53,679 nucleotides of DNA from an uncultured Bacteroidales bacterium (GTDB taxonomy: Bacteria > Bacteroidota > Bacteroidia > Bacteroidales > UBA932), in assembly GCA_934693135.1 (NCBI GenBank), contig CAKUVA010000014.1, positions 1 to 53,679 of the forward strand. The letters are read 5' to 3'. The notes below the pieces were generated by a model that was not told the DNA's origin, ran no database searches, and saw only the letters and a list, made by a program, of their open reading frames with translations. Both the position numbers and the translations under genes were made by a program. This document shows, in pieces, positions 1 to 8,894 of this stretch; position 1 is the stretch's first letter, and each line of letters opens with the position of its first letter.

Positions 1-72
1 GGATGTAGCGCAGTTGGCTAGCGCACTACGTTCGGGACGTAGGGGTCGTGCGTTCGAGTCGCATCATCCCGA
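1..72 (+). tRNA. tRNA-Pro (anticodon CGG), 5' end cut by window edge
   Basis: The cloverleaf can be folded by eye. The anticodon stem is 26-30/38-42 with the 7-nt loop at 31-37, giving anticodon CGG (33-35), so proline. The T stem is 48-52/60-64 around the TTCGAGT loop. The 3' acceptor strand is 65-71 with discriminator A at 72. The matching 5' acceptor strand needs two more bases before position 1, so the gene starts two bases outside the window. CCA is not encoded. Confidence 0.93.
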
Positions 73-82
73 CTTACGATAG

Positions 83-110
83 AGAAGTTCAGAAATGAGC
101 TTCTTTTTTT
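83..110 (+). terminator. Rho-independent terminator after tRNA-Pro
   Basis: An 8-bp stem (83-90 with 97-104, one G:U pair) closes a 6-nt loop and runs into a seven-T tract ending at 110. It lies 11 nt after the tRNA. Confidence 0.8.
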
Positions 111-132
111 GTTTGCATATTATGTTTTAAAC

Positions 133-171
133 AAGCCTCTGCTTCAGTATGAACCGAAACAGAGGCTTTTT
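133..171 (+). terminator. Second hairpin terminator between tRNA-Pro and the convergent ligase gene
   Basis: Perfect 9-bp inverted repeat AAGCCTCTG (133-141) / CAGAGGCTT (160-168), followed by T residues on the plus strand. The minus-strand ligase gene ends at 207, so the hairpin sits between two convergent 3' ends and may act in both directions. The minus-strand T tail is poor. Confidence 0.65.
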
Positions 172-206
172 GAATAGTGTATTATATGTAATATGAATAT
201 TGTAAT

Positions 207-1853
207 CTAAACGTATAGGAATCTCTTTATACTTCCTTTTGGTGTCTTAGAAAATGGCTCGTATTGTATCTCATATGAGAATATTGTAGAGTAGGCTGGT
301 ACTATTTTATTGAGTGCTGTGATGTTTGCATCCATAATTTTTACCAGACTTTCAGAGTCTGTTCCAGCATCGGCGAGAGCATTTTGATCAGGGACGATAA
401 GAGCTACGAGTTTTTCGTTCCTGCATGCTATCAGAGATTCTGCTACGAATGGCATATTGTTGAGGATGACTTCTATTTCTTCCGGATATATGTTCTGGCC
501 GTTAGAAGATAGAAGCATGCTTTTGCACCGCCCTACAAGGAATATTGTTCCGTCTTTATCCATTGTTCCGAGATCTCCCGTGTGAAACCATCCATCTTCA
601 GTGAAGGCTGCTTTCGTAGCCTCCTCGTTTTTATAATATCCTGAGAATACTACATCTCCTTTTACCAAAAGCTCTCCTGCTACATGCTCTGGATCAGACG
701 AATCAAATTTTACACTTACATGTTCCTTAACATATTCACCTACAGACTTGAGCTTGTAGTTTCCGAGATGTCCTACGCTGATGAGCGGTGCACATTCTGT
801 CATGCCATATCCAGTGACAAATGGCGTCTTTAGCTTGATAGCGAGGAGTTGCTCGATTCTGTCTGGTATTGCTGCACCACCTGTTACGAATTCTTCAATG
901 TTGCCTCCCATCCCCTCCATGAAAATGATTTTAAGGGCGTTGCAGAAGTCAGGATGCTGTTCGTAGTTTTCCAATTTCGTTTTTCCTGTCTTGCTGTTTA
1001 TGAATTCTCCTATAGTGTCATCAATCATCTTCCTTAGAATCAGTGGAACTGCAAAGAAAACTCTTGGTTTGAATTCTCGTAGAGCTGGCTTTAGATTCGA
1101 AGGCACTGGAGGTACGAAAAGAACAACGAGATGCATTCCGAAGCAGAGAGGAGCAATCCCATCAAAGGTTAATCCGAAGATATGAGCATAAGGAAGCACA
1201 CTTACATAATTGTCCCCTTCATGATATGGACAGTGTGTAGGTATCATGTCAATGTTTGCGCTGAAATTGCGTACTGAAAGCATGACTCCTTTTGGAAAAC
1301 CCGTTGAACCTGAGGTATACATAATTGCGCAAAGCTCATCCATTGGTCTTTCGTCATAATGTATGTCATCAGCGGTGATGCCATTTGGATGGGCTTCGGA
1401 AAACATTCTGTTGCGTTCGGCATATATCTCGGCAAAATCGCCTCTGGACGCAAGTAATTCTCCGGAATGCAAGTCTATGACACCCATTATATTTGGCATG
1501 GCATCGATGTTCATATCCTTGAATATATTCTTTTCGGTGAAAAGTAAACGACTATCAGAATGATGTACGAGTGCTTGTGTGTCTTTAGCTGTATATCCGT
1601 TGAAAAGTTCTACGGCTACATAGCCACCTGAAATTGCAGCCATGAAAGTTTTAATCCAATTTGCGCTACTTCTTGCGTTGATGGCTATTTTGTCGCTATA
1701 TCCAAGGCCTGCTGCCTTGAAGTAAAGATGTATTGTTTCAATGTCCGCTGCAAGCTGTCCGTATGTTATGCTTGATGTTTTGTATTCGTCAAGCGCTGGC
1801 ATTTCCCAACATCTACGGATTGTGTTTTCAAATGTTCTAATGAAGTATTCCAT
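207..1853 (-). CDS. AMP-binding acyl-CoA/acyl-ACP synthetase (long-chain fatty acid ligase family)
   Basis: ANL-superfamily adenylate-forming enzyme that activates a carboxylic acid, probably a fatty acid, as acyl-AMP and then as a thioester. Visible motifs are the phosphate loop YTSGSTGFPKG (about residue 180), the A5 motif GYGMTECAP, GWFHTGDLG with a following GR (A7/A8), and a C-terminal SKTPKGSIKR carrying the A10 lysine. No membrane segment is evident. The open frame extends up to 1889, but a TATATTTG -7 box lies at 1884-1877. A start at 1889 would fall upstream of that promoter, so I chose the ATG at 1853 (548 aa). The gene diverges from an acyl-ACP thioesterase; release and re-activation of acyl chains would be a logical pairing. 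The exact acyl substrate cannot be read from sequence. Confidence 0.88.
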   Translation of the reverse strand: MEYFIRTFENTIRRCWEMPALDEYKTSSITYGQLAADIETIHLYFKAAGLGYSDKIAINARSSANWIKTFMAAISGGYVAVELFNGYTAKDTQALVHHSDSRLLFTEKNIFKDMNIDAMPNIMGVIDLHSGELLASRGDFAEIYAERNRMFSEAHPNGITADDIHYDERPMDELCAIMYTSGSTGFPKGVMLSVRNFSANIDMIPTHCPYHEGDNYVSVLPYAHIFGLTFDGIAPLCFGMHLVVLFVPPVPSNLKPALREFKPRVFFAVPLILRKMIDDTIGEFINSKTGKTKLENYEQHPDFCNALKIIFMEGMGGNIEEFVTGGAAIPDRIEQLLAIKLKTPFVTGYGMTECAPLISVGHLGNYKLKSVGEYVKEHVSVKFDSSDPEHVAGELLVKGDVVFSGYYKNEEATKAAFTEDGWFHTGDLGTMDKDGTIFLVGRCKSMLLSSNGQNIYPEEIEVILNNMPFVAESLIACRNEKLVALIVPDQNALADAGTDSESLVKIMDANITALNKIVPAYSTIFSYEIQYEPFSKTPKGSIKRFLYV

Positions 1854-1876
1854 TCTTTTTATTATTAAGTTCGATG

Positions 1877-1884
1877 CAAATATA
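1877..1884 (-). promoter_or_regulatory. Bacteroidetes -7 box (TATATTTG) for the acyl ligase
   Basis: CAAATATA on the plus strand reads TATATTTG on the minus strand, matching TAnnTTTG. It lies 24 nt before the chosen ATG at 1853. No clear -33 TTTG is seen at the expected spacing. Confidence 0.5.
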
Positions 1885-2019
1885 GGCACTGAATTGTGAA
1901 AAAGGGATAAATATTACACTATTTGACATTAAATTGCTACTAAAAGATAATCGTATGCTACTTTTTGTACATTTGGAGTCTATAGTGCCGAGAAAATGAA
2001 AAATCTTGAAATTTATTAG

Positions 2020-2027
2020 TAAATTTG
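2020..2027 (+). promoter_or_regulatory. Bacteroidetes -7 box (TAAATTTG) for the thioesterase-led operon
   Basis: Exact TAnnTTTG match 36 nt before the ATG at 2064. The -33 element is not convincing. It would drive the long plus-strand run of genes to about 17.2 kb. Confidence 0.5.
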
Positions 2028-2063
2028 TAGATTGTCTTATAAAGAATATAACTATATTTCAAG

Positions 2064-2840
2064 ATGAAAGGAAGATATACGAAGGATAAGAAATATGTGA
2101 TAGAGTCTGTCGTGCCATGCTATGATGTAGACTCAAACAAGAAAATGAGGCCTGCTGCATTCATGGATTTGGCTCAGGAAATAGCTTATCAAGCTGCAAC
2201 ATTTCTCGGTTTTGGATATGAAGCTCTTCAGAAGGAAGGTAAGGCATGGGTGCTGTCTCGTATGAACTTTAAATTCATTCGCTATCCGGAGTGGCGCGAT
2301 GATATTGTTCTTTCCACATGGCACAAAGGACCTTATGGGCCGTTCTATCTTAGGGATTTTACTCTTAAAACTCCTGATGGAGAAGATTTGGTGATATGCA
2401 CAAGCTCTTGGGTTATTTTGGATGTGAAGAATAGGACCATGTGCCGTACGTCAGATGTTATGGAGATGGTACCAGAAGATACTGTGAATACGGAGAATGC
2501 CATTGCTAAACCTGCTGACAAGGTCATGATGCCGCGTGGCGTGGAGCCTGAACCTGCAGGTGTTCATAAGGTTGAGTTCTCAGATGTCGATTTACTCGGG
2601 CATACAAACAATGCAAGATATGTGGTTTGGGCTATGGATTGCATTGATTTTGATGAGCTTAGAACACATCTTGTTAAAGAAGTTACTGTGACTTTTAATC
2701 ACGAAACACGTGCAGGAGAGGAGGTGCTTCTCGAAAAAGTCAGGGTAATAGGCGATAATGGAACTATTAGCTACTATATTGATGGAAAACTTGATGGGAA
2801 ATCAGCATTTTGCGTCAAGATTGATTTGGATAATCAGTAG
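2064..2840 (+). CDS. Acyl-ACP thioesterase (FatA/FatB-type double hotdog)
   Basis: Hydrolyses acyl-ACP to free fatty acid in the cytoplasm. At 258 aa it has the length of bacterial acyl-ACP thioesterases with two hotdog domains. The N-terminal half has the substrate-binding hotdog with RMNFKFIRYPEWRDDI. The second half carries DVDLLGHTNNARY at about residues 174-186, which matches the D-x-N-x-H-V-N-N-x-x-Y catalytic region of the family. No signal peptide is present. It is the first gene of a co-directional run, with 41 nt to the next gene, and is divergent from an acyl ligase. Chain-length specificity cannot be inferred. Confidence 0.9.
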   Translation: MKGRYTKDKKYVIESVVPCYDVDSNKKMRPAAFMDLAQEIAYQAATFLGFGYEALQKEGKAWVLSRMNFKFIRYPEWRDDIVLSTWHKGPYGPFYLRDFTLKTPDGEDLVICTSSWVILDVKNRTMCRTSDVMEMVPEDTVNTENAIAKPADKVMMPRGVEPEPAGVHKVEFSDVDLLGHTNNARYVVWAMDCIDFDELRTHLVKEVTVTFNHETRAGEEVLLEKVRVIGDNGTISYYIDGKLDGKSAFCVKIDLDNQ

Positions 2841-2881
2841 TTCCATCAGAAATTGAATGATTTAATAATACTGATAATATT

Positions 2882-4564
2882 ATGCATGAGTTGTTTTTCG
2901 GTACAGGCATTGCCCATACCATCCTGCTTCTTGCGACGGTAATTGCCATTGGCCTTTATCTCGGAAGATTCAAGTTCAAGGGAATTTCCATAGGTTCTAC
3001 ATGGATATTGTTTTTAGGCATCCTTTTCAGTCATTTTGGTTTGCGTGGCGATCCACACATTCTGGCGTTCATGAAGGATTTTGGCCTGATCTTGTTTGTA
3101 TTCAGTATCGGTCTTCAGGTGGGTCCTGGATTCTTTCATTCATTCAGAAAAGGTGGACTGACTATGAATATGCTCGCGATTACACTTGTAATGCTTGCAG
3201 TGATAATGACTTATGTTATTCACCTTGTTACAGGCGAGGATTTAAGAACGATGACCGGAGTTATGTCAGGAGCTGTCACGAATACTCCTGGCCTTGGAGC
3301 GGCACAGCAGACATTGTCTGATGCCATGTTTGCAGATGGTTGCAGTCAAAATGAGGTGTCGGCAGTATCGTCATCTATAGCATCAGCTTATGCAGTCGCA
3401 TATCCTGTCGGTGTCCTTGGCGTAATCTTTCTGCTGATTTTCTTTAAAGCTGTATTCAAGATTGATCTCGCCAAAGAAAAAGAGGAACTGGATAATGAAG
3501 GAAAGCTCGGAACAGGAGCGATACGTGCAAGTTATGAGGTCAAGAATCCAGCCGTATTTGGAAGAAAAATCATGGAAGTTACACATGATAATGGTGATAA
3601 GTTTGTCATTTCCAGAATTATGCGTGATGGTAAACTGTGTGTTCCTAATTCTGACACTGTACTGAAAGAAGGAGACAAGCTTCTCGTGATAACCTCTCAA
3701 GAGTCAGAGTATCTCGTAAAGATTCTTTTCGGTGATGAAATCGAGATGTCTTATAAGGAGTGGGATTATCAGGATTCTCCGCTTGTCGCAAAGAAAATCA
3801 CTGTCACCAAGTCATCAATTACAGGTAGAAGTCTGAGAGACCTTAATGTCAGATCTATATATGGAGTATCTGTTACTCGTGTGTTTAGATCTGGTGTAGA
3901 GCTTGTTGCACGTCCTGACCTTTATCTCCATGTGGGAGACAGCCTCCTTGTAGTAGGTCCTGAAGATGCTATGGATAAAGTTGCCGGACTTTTTGGAAAC
4001 AAGGCTGCAAGCCTCAGTCATCCGAATTTGATACCGATTTTCTTCGGTATTGTGATAGGAGTTATTTTCGGTTCTATTCCAATCAAGTTCCCTGGAATTC
4101 CACAGCCTATAAAACTTGGTCTTGCCGGAGGTCCGCTCATAATTGCGATTCTTCTTGGATATTTTGGCCCGAAACTTAAGATAACAACATATACAACTCT
4201 TAGTGCCAATATGATGATAAGGGAGATTGGTATATCATTCTTCCTTGCTGCTGTGGGACTTGGAGCAGGCGAAAACTTTGTTAGCGCTATAGTTGGCGGT
4301 GGCTATTGGTGGATTCTATATGGTGCGCTTATTACACTTGTTCCTATAATTTGTGTATGCTTGTTGGCCCGTCTTGTGTTTAAGTTGAACTTCTATCAGA
4401 TATGCGGTCTTGTGTCTGGCGGTACGACTAATCCTCCAGTGCTCGCTTTTTCACAGGAGGCTTACTCTACTGATTATCCTTCAATCAGTTATGCTACTGT
4501 GTATCCTTTGACTATGTTCATGCGAGTTCTTATGGCACAGCTGATAATTTTGTTTACCATATAG
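2882..4564 (+). CDS. AspT/YidE-family transporter with central TrkA-C domains
   Basis: Inner-membrane transporter of 560 aa. Two membrane halves of five or six hydrophobic helices flank a soluble centre of about 200 residues with two TrkA-C/RCK-C-like repeats (around GDKFVISRIMRDG and GVSVTRVFRSG). Each half has the duplicated AspT/YidE signature: GAVTNTPGLGAAQQ in the first and GGTTNPPVLAFS in the second. Characterised relatives include the aspartate:alanine exchanger AspT; the substrate here is unknown. The next gene starts 2 nt after the stop, so the two are almost certainly co-transcribed. Confidence 0.88.
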   Translation: MHELFFGTGIAHTILLLATVIAIGLYLGRFKFKGISIGSTWILFLGILFSHFGLRGDPHILAFMKDFGLILFVFSIGLQVGPGFFHSFRKGGLTMNMLAITLVMLAVIMTYVIHLVTGEDLRTMTGVMSGAVTNTPGLGAAQQTLSDAMFADGCSQNEVSAVSSSIASAYAVAYPVGVLGVIFLLIFFKAVFKIDLAKEKEELDNEGKLGTGAIRASYEVKNPAVFGRKIMEVTHDNGDKFVISRIMRDGKLCVPNSDTVLKEGDKLLVITSQESEYLVKILFGDEIEMSYKEWDYQDSPLVAKKITVTKSSITGRSLRDLNVRSIYGVSVTRVFRSGVELVARPDLYLHVGDSLLVVGPEDAMDKVAGLFGNKAASLSHPNLIPIFFGIVIGVIFGSIPIKFPGIPQPIKLGLAGGPLIIAILLGYFGPKLKITTYTTLSANMMIREIGISFFLAAVGLGAGENFVSAIVGGGYWWILYGALITLVPIICVCLLARLVFKLNFYQICGLVSGGTTNPPVLAFSQEAYSTDYPSISYATVYPLTMFMRVLMAQLIILFTI

Positions 4565-4565
4565 T

Positions 4566-5156
4566 ATGTTCGACCTTGTTTATCCGCCGGTACCGGCACC
4601 GGCTCTGCCGAAGCCTGCTGCAGGGCAGCAGGCTGCACATCCTGGCGGATGCCAGGAGATGCTGCCGGTAATCCGCGAAAACGGAATTGTCTACGCACAG
4701 GCGTCACGTGCATACTGCCACAGTGGTTCTATGCTCCTACACCCTGTAGTGCATCTTCATATCATAAATAGATTCGACCAACTCTATCTTCAGAAACGCT
4801 CTATGAAGAAAGATCTTCTTCCGGGACGTTGGGATACTGCTGTAGGCGGACATGTTGATTATGGTGAATATATAACTGAAGCTCTGTTCAGAGAATCACG
4901 CGAAGAATTGAAATTCGTGGAATATAATCCAATCTGGATAGGTAACTATGTGTTCCAGAGTGATATAGAGCGAGAATTTGTTAATATCTACGCTGCTGTG
5001 GGCAATTTTACATTGCAGCCTGATCTTGATGAAGTAGACGAAGGTCGTTACTGGACAATGGAAGAAATAGAAGAAAGTTTGGGAAAATCCATCTTTACCC
5101 CTAACTTTGAGAGTGAGTTCAAGCGAGTTAGAAAATCTCTTGAAGCTCTACTTTAG
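4566..5156 (+). CDS. Nudix hydrolase with an in-frame GC-rich insertion near its N terminus
   Basis: Cytoplasmic Nudix pyrophosphohydrolase. The Nudix box starts near residue 95 as GHVDYGE...RESREEL. It keeps the metal-binding E residues; the usual glycine near its end is replaced by K. The surrounding HPVVHLH and LQKR...GRWDTAVGGH resemble the isopentenyl-diphosphate-isomerase-like Nudix group common in Bacteroidales. Residues 8-33 are a Pro/Ala/Gln-rich stretch absent from relatives I remember, where a sequence like YPVIRENG runs straight on. It coincides with a hairpin-rich 78-nt DNA segment (4587-4664). An alternative start at the ATG at 4659, just after the insert, is possible. Substrate unknown. 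Confidence 0.85.
   Translation: MFDLVYPPVPAPALPKPAAGQQAAHPGGCQEMLPVIRENGIVYAQASRAYCHSGSMLLHPVVHLHIINRFDQLYLQKRSMKKDLLPGRWDTAVGGHVDYGEYITEALFRESREELKFVEYNPIWIGNYVFQSDIEREFVNIYAAVGNFTLQPDLDEVDEGRYWTMEEIEESLGKSIFTPNFESEFKRVRKSLEALL
4586..4670 (+). repeat. Hairpin-rich GC-rich in-frame insertion element within the Nudix gene
   Basis: A 7-bp direct repeat GCCGGTA lies at 4586-4592 and 4664-4670, exactly 78 nt (26 codons) apart. Between these are an outer inverted repeat TACCGGCA (4591-4598) / TGCCGGTA (4663-4670), a 10-bp perfect hairpin arm pair AGCCTGCTGC / GCAGCAGGCT, a second hairpin TCCTGGC / GCCAGGA, and a small CGGC-TCT-GCCG stem. Together they can fold as a cloverleaf. Its GC content is far above the flanks. 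I see no second copy in this window. The reading as a palindromic mobile element is inference. Confidence 0.55.
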
Positions 5157-5180
5157 ACATACAATAACATTATTGCATAT

Positions 5181-6515
5181 ATGGCCACATTCAAGTTTAT
5201 TCAGGATGCTCCAGTGAAGAGCACTGAGGATCTGCGTAAAGCTACATCTGGACTAACGGAGGATTTTATTCTTATAAACACCAAGCCATTCCCATGTGAG
5301 CTTGGCTATCTTGCTCTTGAGAGATTTGCAGAAATTGCGGATTATACTGGAGCTGATATGTTATATTCCGACCACTATGAGGTGGTCACCGGAACTGACG
5401 GCAAAGAAGAAAGACGCCGGCATCCGGCTATTGAGTGTCAGAAGGGTGCCCTCCGAGATGATTTTGACTTTGGTCCTGTCCAAGTTTTTCGTTCAAGTTC
5501 ATTCCTGAAAGCGATATCTGAAATGGATGAGGAATATTCATTCGGAGCTATGTATGATCTTCGTCTGAGGATGGACAAAATAGTGCATATAGGGGAGTAT
5601 CTTTATACGGAAGTTGAAACTGATACAAGGAAATCTGGTGAGAAGCAGTTTGATTATGTGAATCCGAGAAATAGGGAAGTCCAGATAGAAATGGAAAGTA
5701 TATGCACTGCCTATCTCAAACGAATAGGAGCGTATGTCGCTCCTGGATACAAGAAAGTGAATGTATCTGAAAATCATAATGATGTATTGGCGTCAGTGGT
5801 TATACCTGTTTTTAATCGCGTGCGTACCGTTGCTGATGCCGTCAAGAGTGCGTTAGCCCAAACATGTGATTTCCAGTTCAACGTTATTGTTGTGGACAAT
5901 CATTCATCTGACGGGACTTCTGAAGTTCTTGCAGGAATTAAAGATCCACGTCTTGTCGTGATAGTCCCAGAAAGATTTGACTTGGGAATAGGTGGGTGTT
6001 GGAACAAAGCTGTGCATGATGATAGGTGTGGAACCTATGCTGTGCAGTTAGATAGCGATGATGTTTACAAAGACGAAACCACTCTTCAAAAAGTAGTGGA
6101 CGTTTTCAGGAAGGAAAGTTGCGCTATGGTCATTGGTTCGTATGAAATGACGGACTTCAATATGAAGCTTCTCCCTCCAGGAATCATTGATCATAGGGAG
6201 TGGACAGATGAAAATGGCAGAAACAATGCATTGCGTATTAATGGACTTGGAGCTCCAAGGGCATTTTATGTGCCACTTTTGCGTGAGATAAATTTCCCTA
6301 ATTGCAGCTATGGAGAGGACTATGCGGTAGGCTTGCGTATAAGTCGTGAGTATAAGATAGGAAGAATCTATGAACCAATTTACTGCTGTCGCCGTTGGGA
6401 AGGAAACTCTGATGCTGCCTTAGATATCACTAAGGTCAATGCAAATAATCTCTATAAGGATAGTATACGTACATGGGAGCTTGAGGCGCGTCTTGCAATG
6501 AATGGAAAAAAGTAG
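5181..6515 (+). CDS. Glycosyltransferase family 2 protein
   Basis: Cytoplasmic GT-A glycosyltransferase of 444 aa. The C-terminal half (from about residue 203) is a standard GT2 domain: SVVIPVFNR at the start, [10 protein letters not shown] for the nucleotide-binding strand, and the metal-binding DSDD at residues 291-294. An acidic GEDYA motif follows. The first 200 residues (LYSDHYEV...RRRHPAIE) look like the second half of another GT-A fold without the first half, so this may be a degenerate tandem. No membrane helix or signal peptide is seen. The DUF4922-SpoIID gene begins 4 nt after the stop, which implies tight co-expression with an enzyme of nucleotide-sugar or cell-wall type. Donor and acceptor are unknown. 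Confidence 0.85.
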   Translation: MATFKFIQDAPVKSTEDLRKATSGLTEDFILINTKPFPCELGYLALERFAEIADYTGADMLYSDHYEVVTGTDGKEERRRHPAIECQKGALRDDFDFGPVQVFRSSSFLKAISEMDEEYSFGAMYDLRLRMDKIVHIGEYLYTEVETDTRKSGEKQFDYVNPRNREVQIEMESICTAYLKRIGAYVAPGYKKVNVSENHNDVLASVVIPVFNRVRTVADAVKSALAQTCDFQFNVIVVDNHSSDGTSEVLAGIKDPRLVVIVPERFDLGIGGCWNKAVHDDRCGTYAVQLDSDDVYKDETTLQKVVDVFRKESCAMVIGSYEMTDFNMKLLPPGIIDHREWTDENGRNNALRINGLGAPRAFYVPLLREINFPNCSYGEDYAVGLRISREYKIGRIYEPIYCCRRWEGNSDAALDITKVNANNLYKDSIRTWELEARLAMNGKK

Positions 6516-6518
6516 TTT

Positions 6519-8894
6519 ATGGATGATTCAGTGATAGGCAAATTTGTAGGTGACCAGCTTTCTGTTTGGCCACTTGCTGCTGCCAATTTCAGAGCCTTGA
6601 AAAATGTCGAGACTCGTACTTTGAACGTTAATGGATTGGAAGTAAGACTCCAACATAATCCTGGACGTATAAAATCATCTGCAGCCAAAGTTGATAAAGC
6701 ATCCTTGAAGGCGAGAAAATGTTTTCTGTGTGCTGAGAATAGACCTCAAGAGCAGCAGAGCATAAAGTTTGAAGGACGTAAAGGTCGCAAGTATGATATT
6801 CTGATAAATCCTTATCCGATATTTCCAGAGCACCTTGTCATAGCGAGAGATTCGCATGTTCCACAATCTATTTGGAATAGACTTGTGGATATGACAGACT
6901 TGGCAAGGCATTATCCGGATTTTACAATATTCTACAATGGTCCTAAGTGTGGGGCATCTGCTCCGGATCATTTCCATTTCCAGGCTTGTCCAAGAGGACT
7001 GATGCCTCTGGAAAAAGATATTGACAGAGAACTTGATGAAATCGTGGGAGAACATCGTATTCTAAAAGGTTCTTCAATGGAATATCTTACAGCTGTTCAG
7101 GATGCCACTCTTTTTCACTATGGTAAATTTACCAATGGAGTGTTTGTTCTTCGTGCAAGGACATCTAAGTCAATGGCTAAATTGTTCTACCGGTTGCTTG
7201 ATTGTATGCCTCAGCGTGATGACGAGACAGAACCGATGTTCAATTTGTTGACTTGGTACAAGACGGCAGGAACAGAAAAATTGGCAGGTATCTCACATGG
7301 AAAATTTGGAGAGTATCGTGCCGTACTGCTTGCAAGAGATAAGCATAGATCTCATCATTACTTTTCAGAGGGGAAAGATCATTTGACAATGAGTCCCGGA
7401 TGTGCTGATATGGCAGGACTTTTTATTGTTCCAGAGGCTGAGGACTATGAGAAGATTGATAGTGGAATGCTCTCGGAAATGCTTTCAGAAGTGTCAGTAA
7501 GTAAGGAGACTGAGAAAAGGATAATATGGAAATTGACTCGTCGTCAGCAAGAATTACAGGTAGGCATAATGTCTGGACGGGAAATCCTTTTCGAGATAAT
7601 ATCTGATGGAGCAGGAAAGCAGAAAGTTGTCTATGAGAATGGGCGTATTTCATATAATGGAGCATTATATGATGAGCTTGTGTTTGATGCTCAGACCATG
7701 TCATCCATGTTTGCTGAAGCAAATTTTATACTATATGGAGTCACGATTGGCGTAGATTTTCATTGGGAAAGAAAGCAGACACAGAAGTTCGCTGGAACTC
7801 TTAAATTCATCGTAAATGATGGGAAAATAACTGCCGTGAACATAATCGGTGTGGAAGATTATCTCCTCAGTGTTATTTCTTCTGAAATGAAAGCAAGTGC
7901 GTCGTTGGAGTTCCTCAAGGCTCATGCCGTAATTTCTCGTTCATGGATATTATCCCAGATTGCTTCTCGTAGAAATAATGAGAAAAAAGGGCAGGAAAGT
8001 TCTGTTAAGGAAGATTTTACTATTGATGGAGTTCGTCATCTTGTCAGATGGTATGACCGGGAGGATCATAAGGCATTTGATGTATGCGCTGACGATCATT
8101 GCCAAAGATATCAAGGCCTTACTCTTGCCGTTGGTGACAATGTTCGCAAGGCTATTGATGATACATGGGGGCAAGTTCTTATGTATGATGGTGAAATATG
8201 TGATGCGAGATTCTCGAAATGTTGTGGCGGTATGATGGAGCAGTTTAGCTCATGTTGGGGTGATAGAGATTATGCATATCTCGCTGCGGTGCCTGATATG
8301 CCTGAACCTCAAGAATCTAATATCCCGGACTTGACAACGGAGCAAGGCGCTGAGGCATGGATAATGTCTGAAGTTCCTGAAACGCGGAAGGCCTTTTGTA
8401 ATACATCGAATGTGGAAATCCTATCGCAGGTATTAAATGACTATGACATGGAGACAAAGGATTTCTATCGTTGGCATGTGAGTTATACGAGAAAAGCCCT
8501 TTCTGACTTGATTGCAAAGCGTTCGGGAGAGGATATAGGCCTTCTCGAATCCTTGACTGTTATCTCAAGGGGCCCTTCGGGAAGGATAACACTCCTTTCT
8601 ATCAAAGGGTCGAAAAAAACAATGGTCATAGGAAAAGAGTTGATAATTAGAAAATATCTTTCGGAATCGCATCTGAAGAGTTCGGCATTCATAGTGAAGA
8701 CGGAATTATCAGGAAAATCTCCGGAAGAAGACAAAATAACACTATATGGTGCAGGGTGGGGACATGGTGTCGGTCTATGCCAGATCGGTGCGGCAGTAAT
8801 GTCGTCAGAAGGATACGGATACCGGCAGATATTATCGCATTACTATCCTGGAAGCCAGCTGATAAACCAAGATTGCTATGAATCAGATAACTAA
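6519..8894 (+). CDS. DUF4922 (GalT/VTC2-like HIT) fused to a SpoIID/LytB domain
   Basis: Two-domain protein of 791 aa. Residues about 1-330 belong to DUF4922: a CFLC pair at 68-71, INPYPIFPEHLVIAR at about 96-110, and the catalytic-type DHFHFQ at 150-155. The latter resembles the H-x-H-x-Q site of galactose-1-phosphate uridylyltransferase and GDP-galactose phosphorylases. From about residue 345 the protein is a SpoIID/LytB domain: GVEDYLLSVISSEMKAS with the probable catalytic Glu456, LKAHAVISRSW, and near the C terminus GAGWGHGVGLCQIGA. SpoIID acts on peptidoglycan glycan strands. No signal peptide is visible, so the peptidoglycan-acting domain would be cytoplasmic. It overlaps the AmpG-like permease gene by 17 nt. 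Such fusions occur elsewhere in Bacteroidetes; a biochemical role is not known to me. Confidence 0.85.
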   Translation: MDDSVIGKFVGDQLSVWPLAAANFRALKNVETRTLNVNGLEVRLQHNPGRIKSSAAKVDKASLKARKCFLCAENRPQEQQSIKFEGRKGRKYDILINPYPIFPEHLVIARDSHVPQSIWNRLVDMTDLARHYPDFTIFYNGPKCGASAPDHFHFQACPRGLMPLEKDIDRELDEIVGEHRILKGSSMEYLTAVQDATLFHYGKFTNGVFVLRARTSKSMAKLFYRLLDCMPQRDDETEPMFNLLTWYKTAGTEKLAGISHGKFGEYRAVLLARDKHRSHHYFSEGKDHLTMSPGCADMAGLFIVPEAEDYEKIDSGMLSEMLSEVSVSKETEKRIIWKLTRRQQELQVGIMSGREILFEIISDGAGKQKVVYENGRISYNGALYDELVFDAQTMSSMFAEANFILYGVTIGVDFHWERKQTQKFAGTLKFIVNDGKITAVNIIGVEDYLLSVISSEMKASASLEFLKAHAVISRSWILSQIASRRNNEKKGQESSVKEDFTIDGVRHLVRWYDREDHKAFDVCADDHCQRYQGLTLAVGDNVRKAIDDTWGQVLMYDGEICDARFSKCCGGMMEQFSSCWGDRDYAYLAAVPDMPEPQESNIPDLTTEQGAEAWIMSEVPETRKAFCNTSNVEILSQVLNDYDMETKDFYRWHVSYTRKALSDLIAKRSGEDIGLLESLTVISRGPSGRITLLSIKGSKKTMVIGKELIIRKYLSESHLKSSAFIVKTELSGKSPEEDKITLYGAGWGHGVGLCQIGAAVMSSEGYGYRQILSHYYPGSQLINQDCYESDN

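Noticed and set aside
4582..4676. ATCCGC direct repeat as the target duplication of the Nudix insertion
   Set aside because: Its spacing (89 nt) is not a multiple of three and fits worse than the 78-nt GCCGGTA repeat, which restores a family-like sequence on removal.
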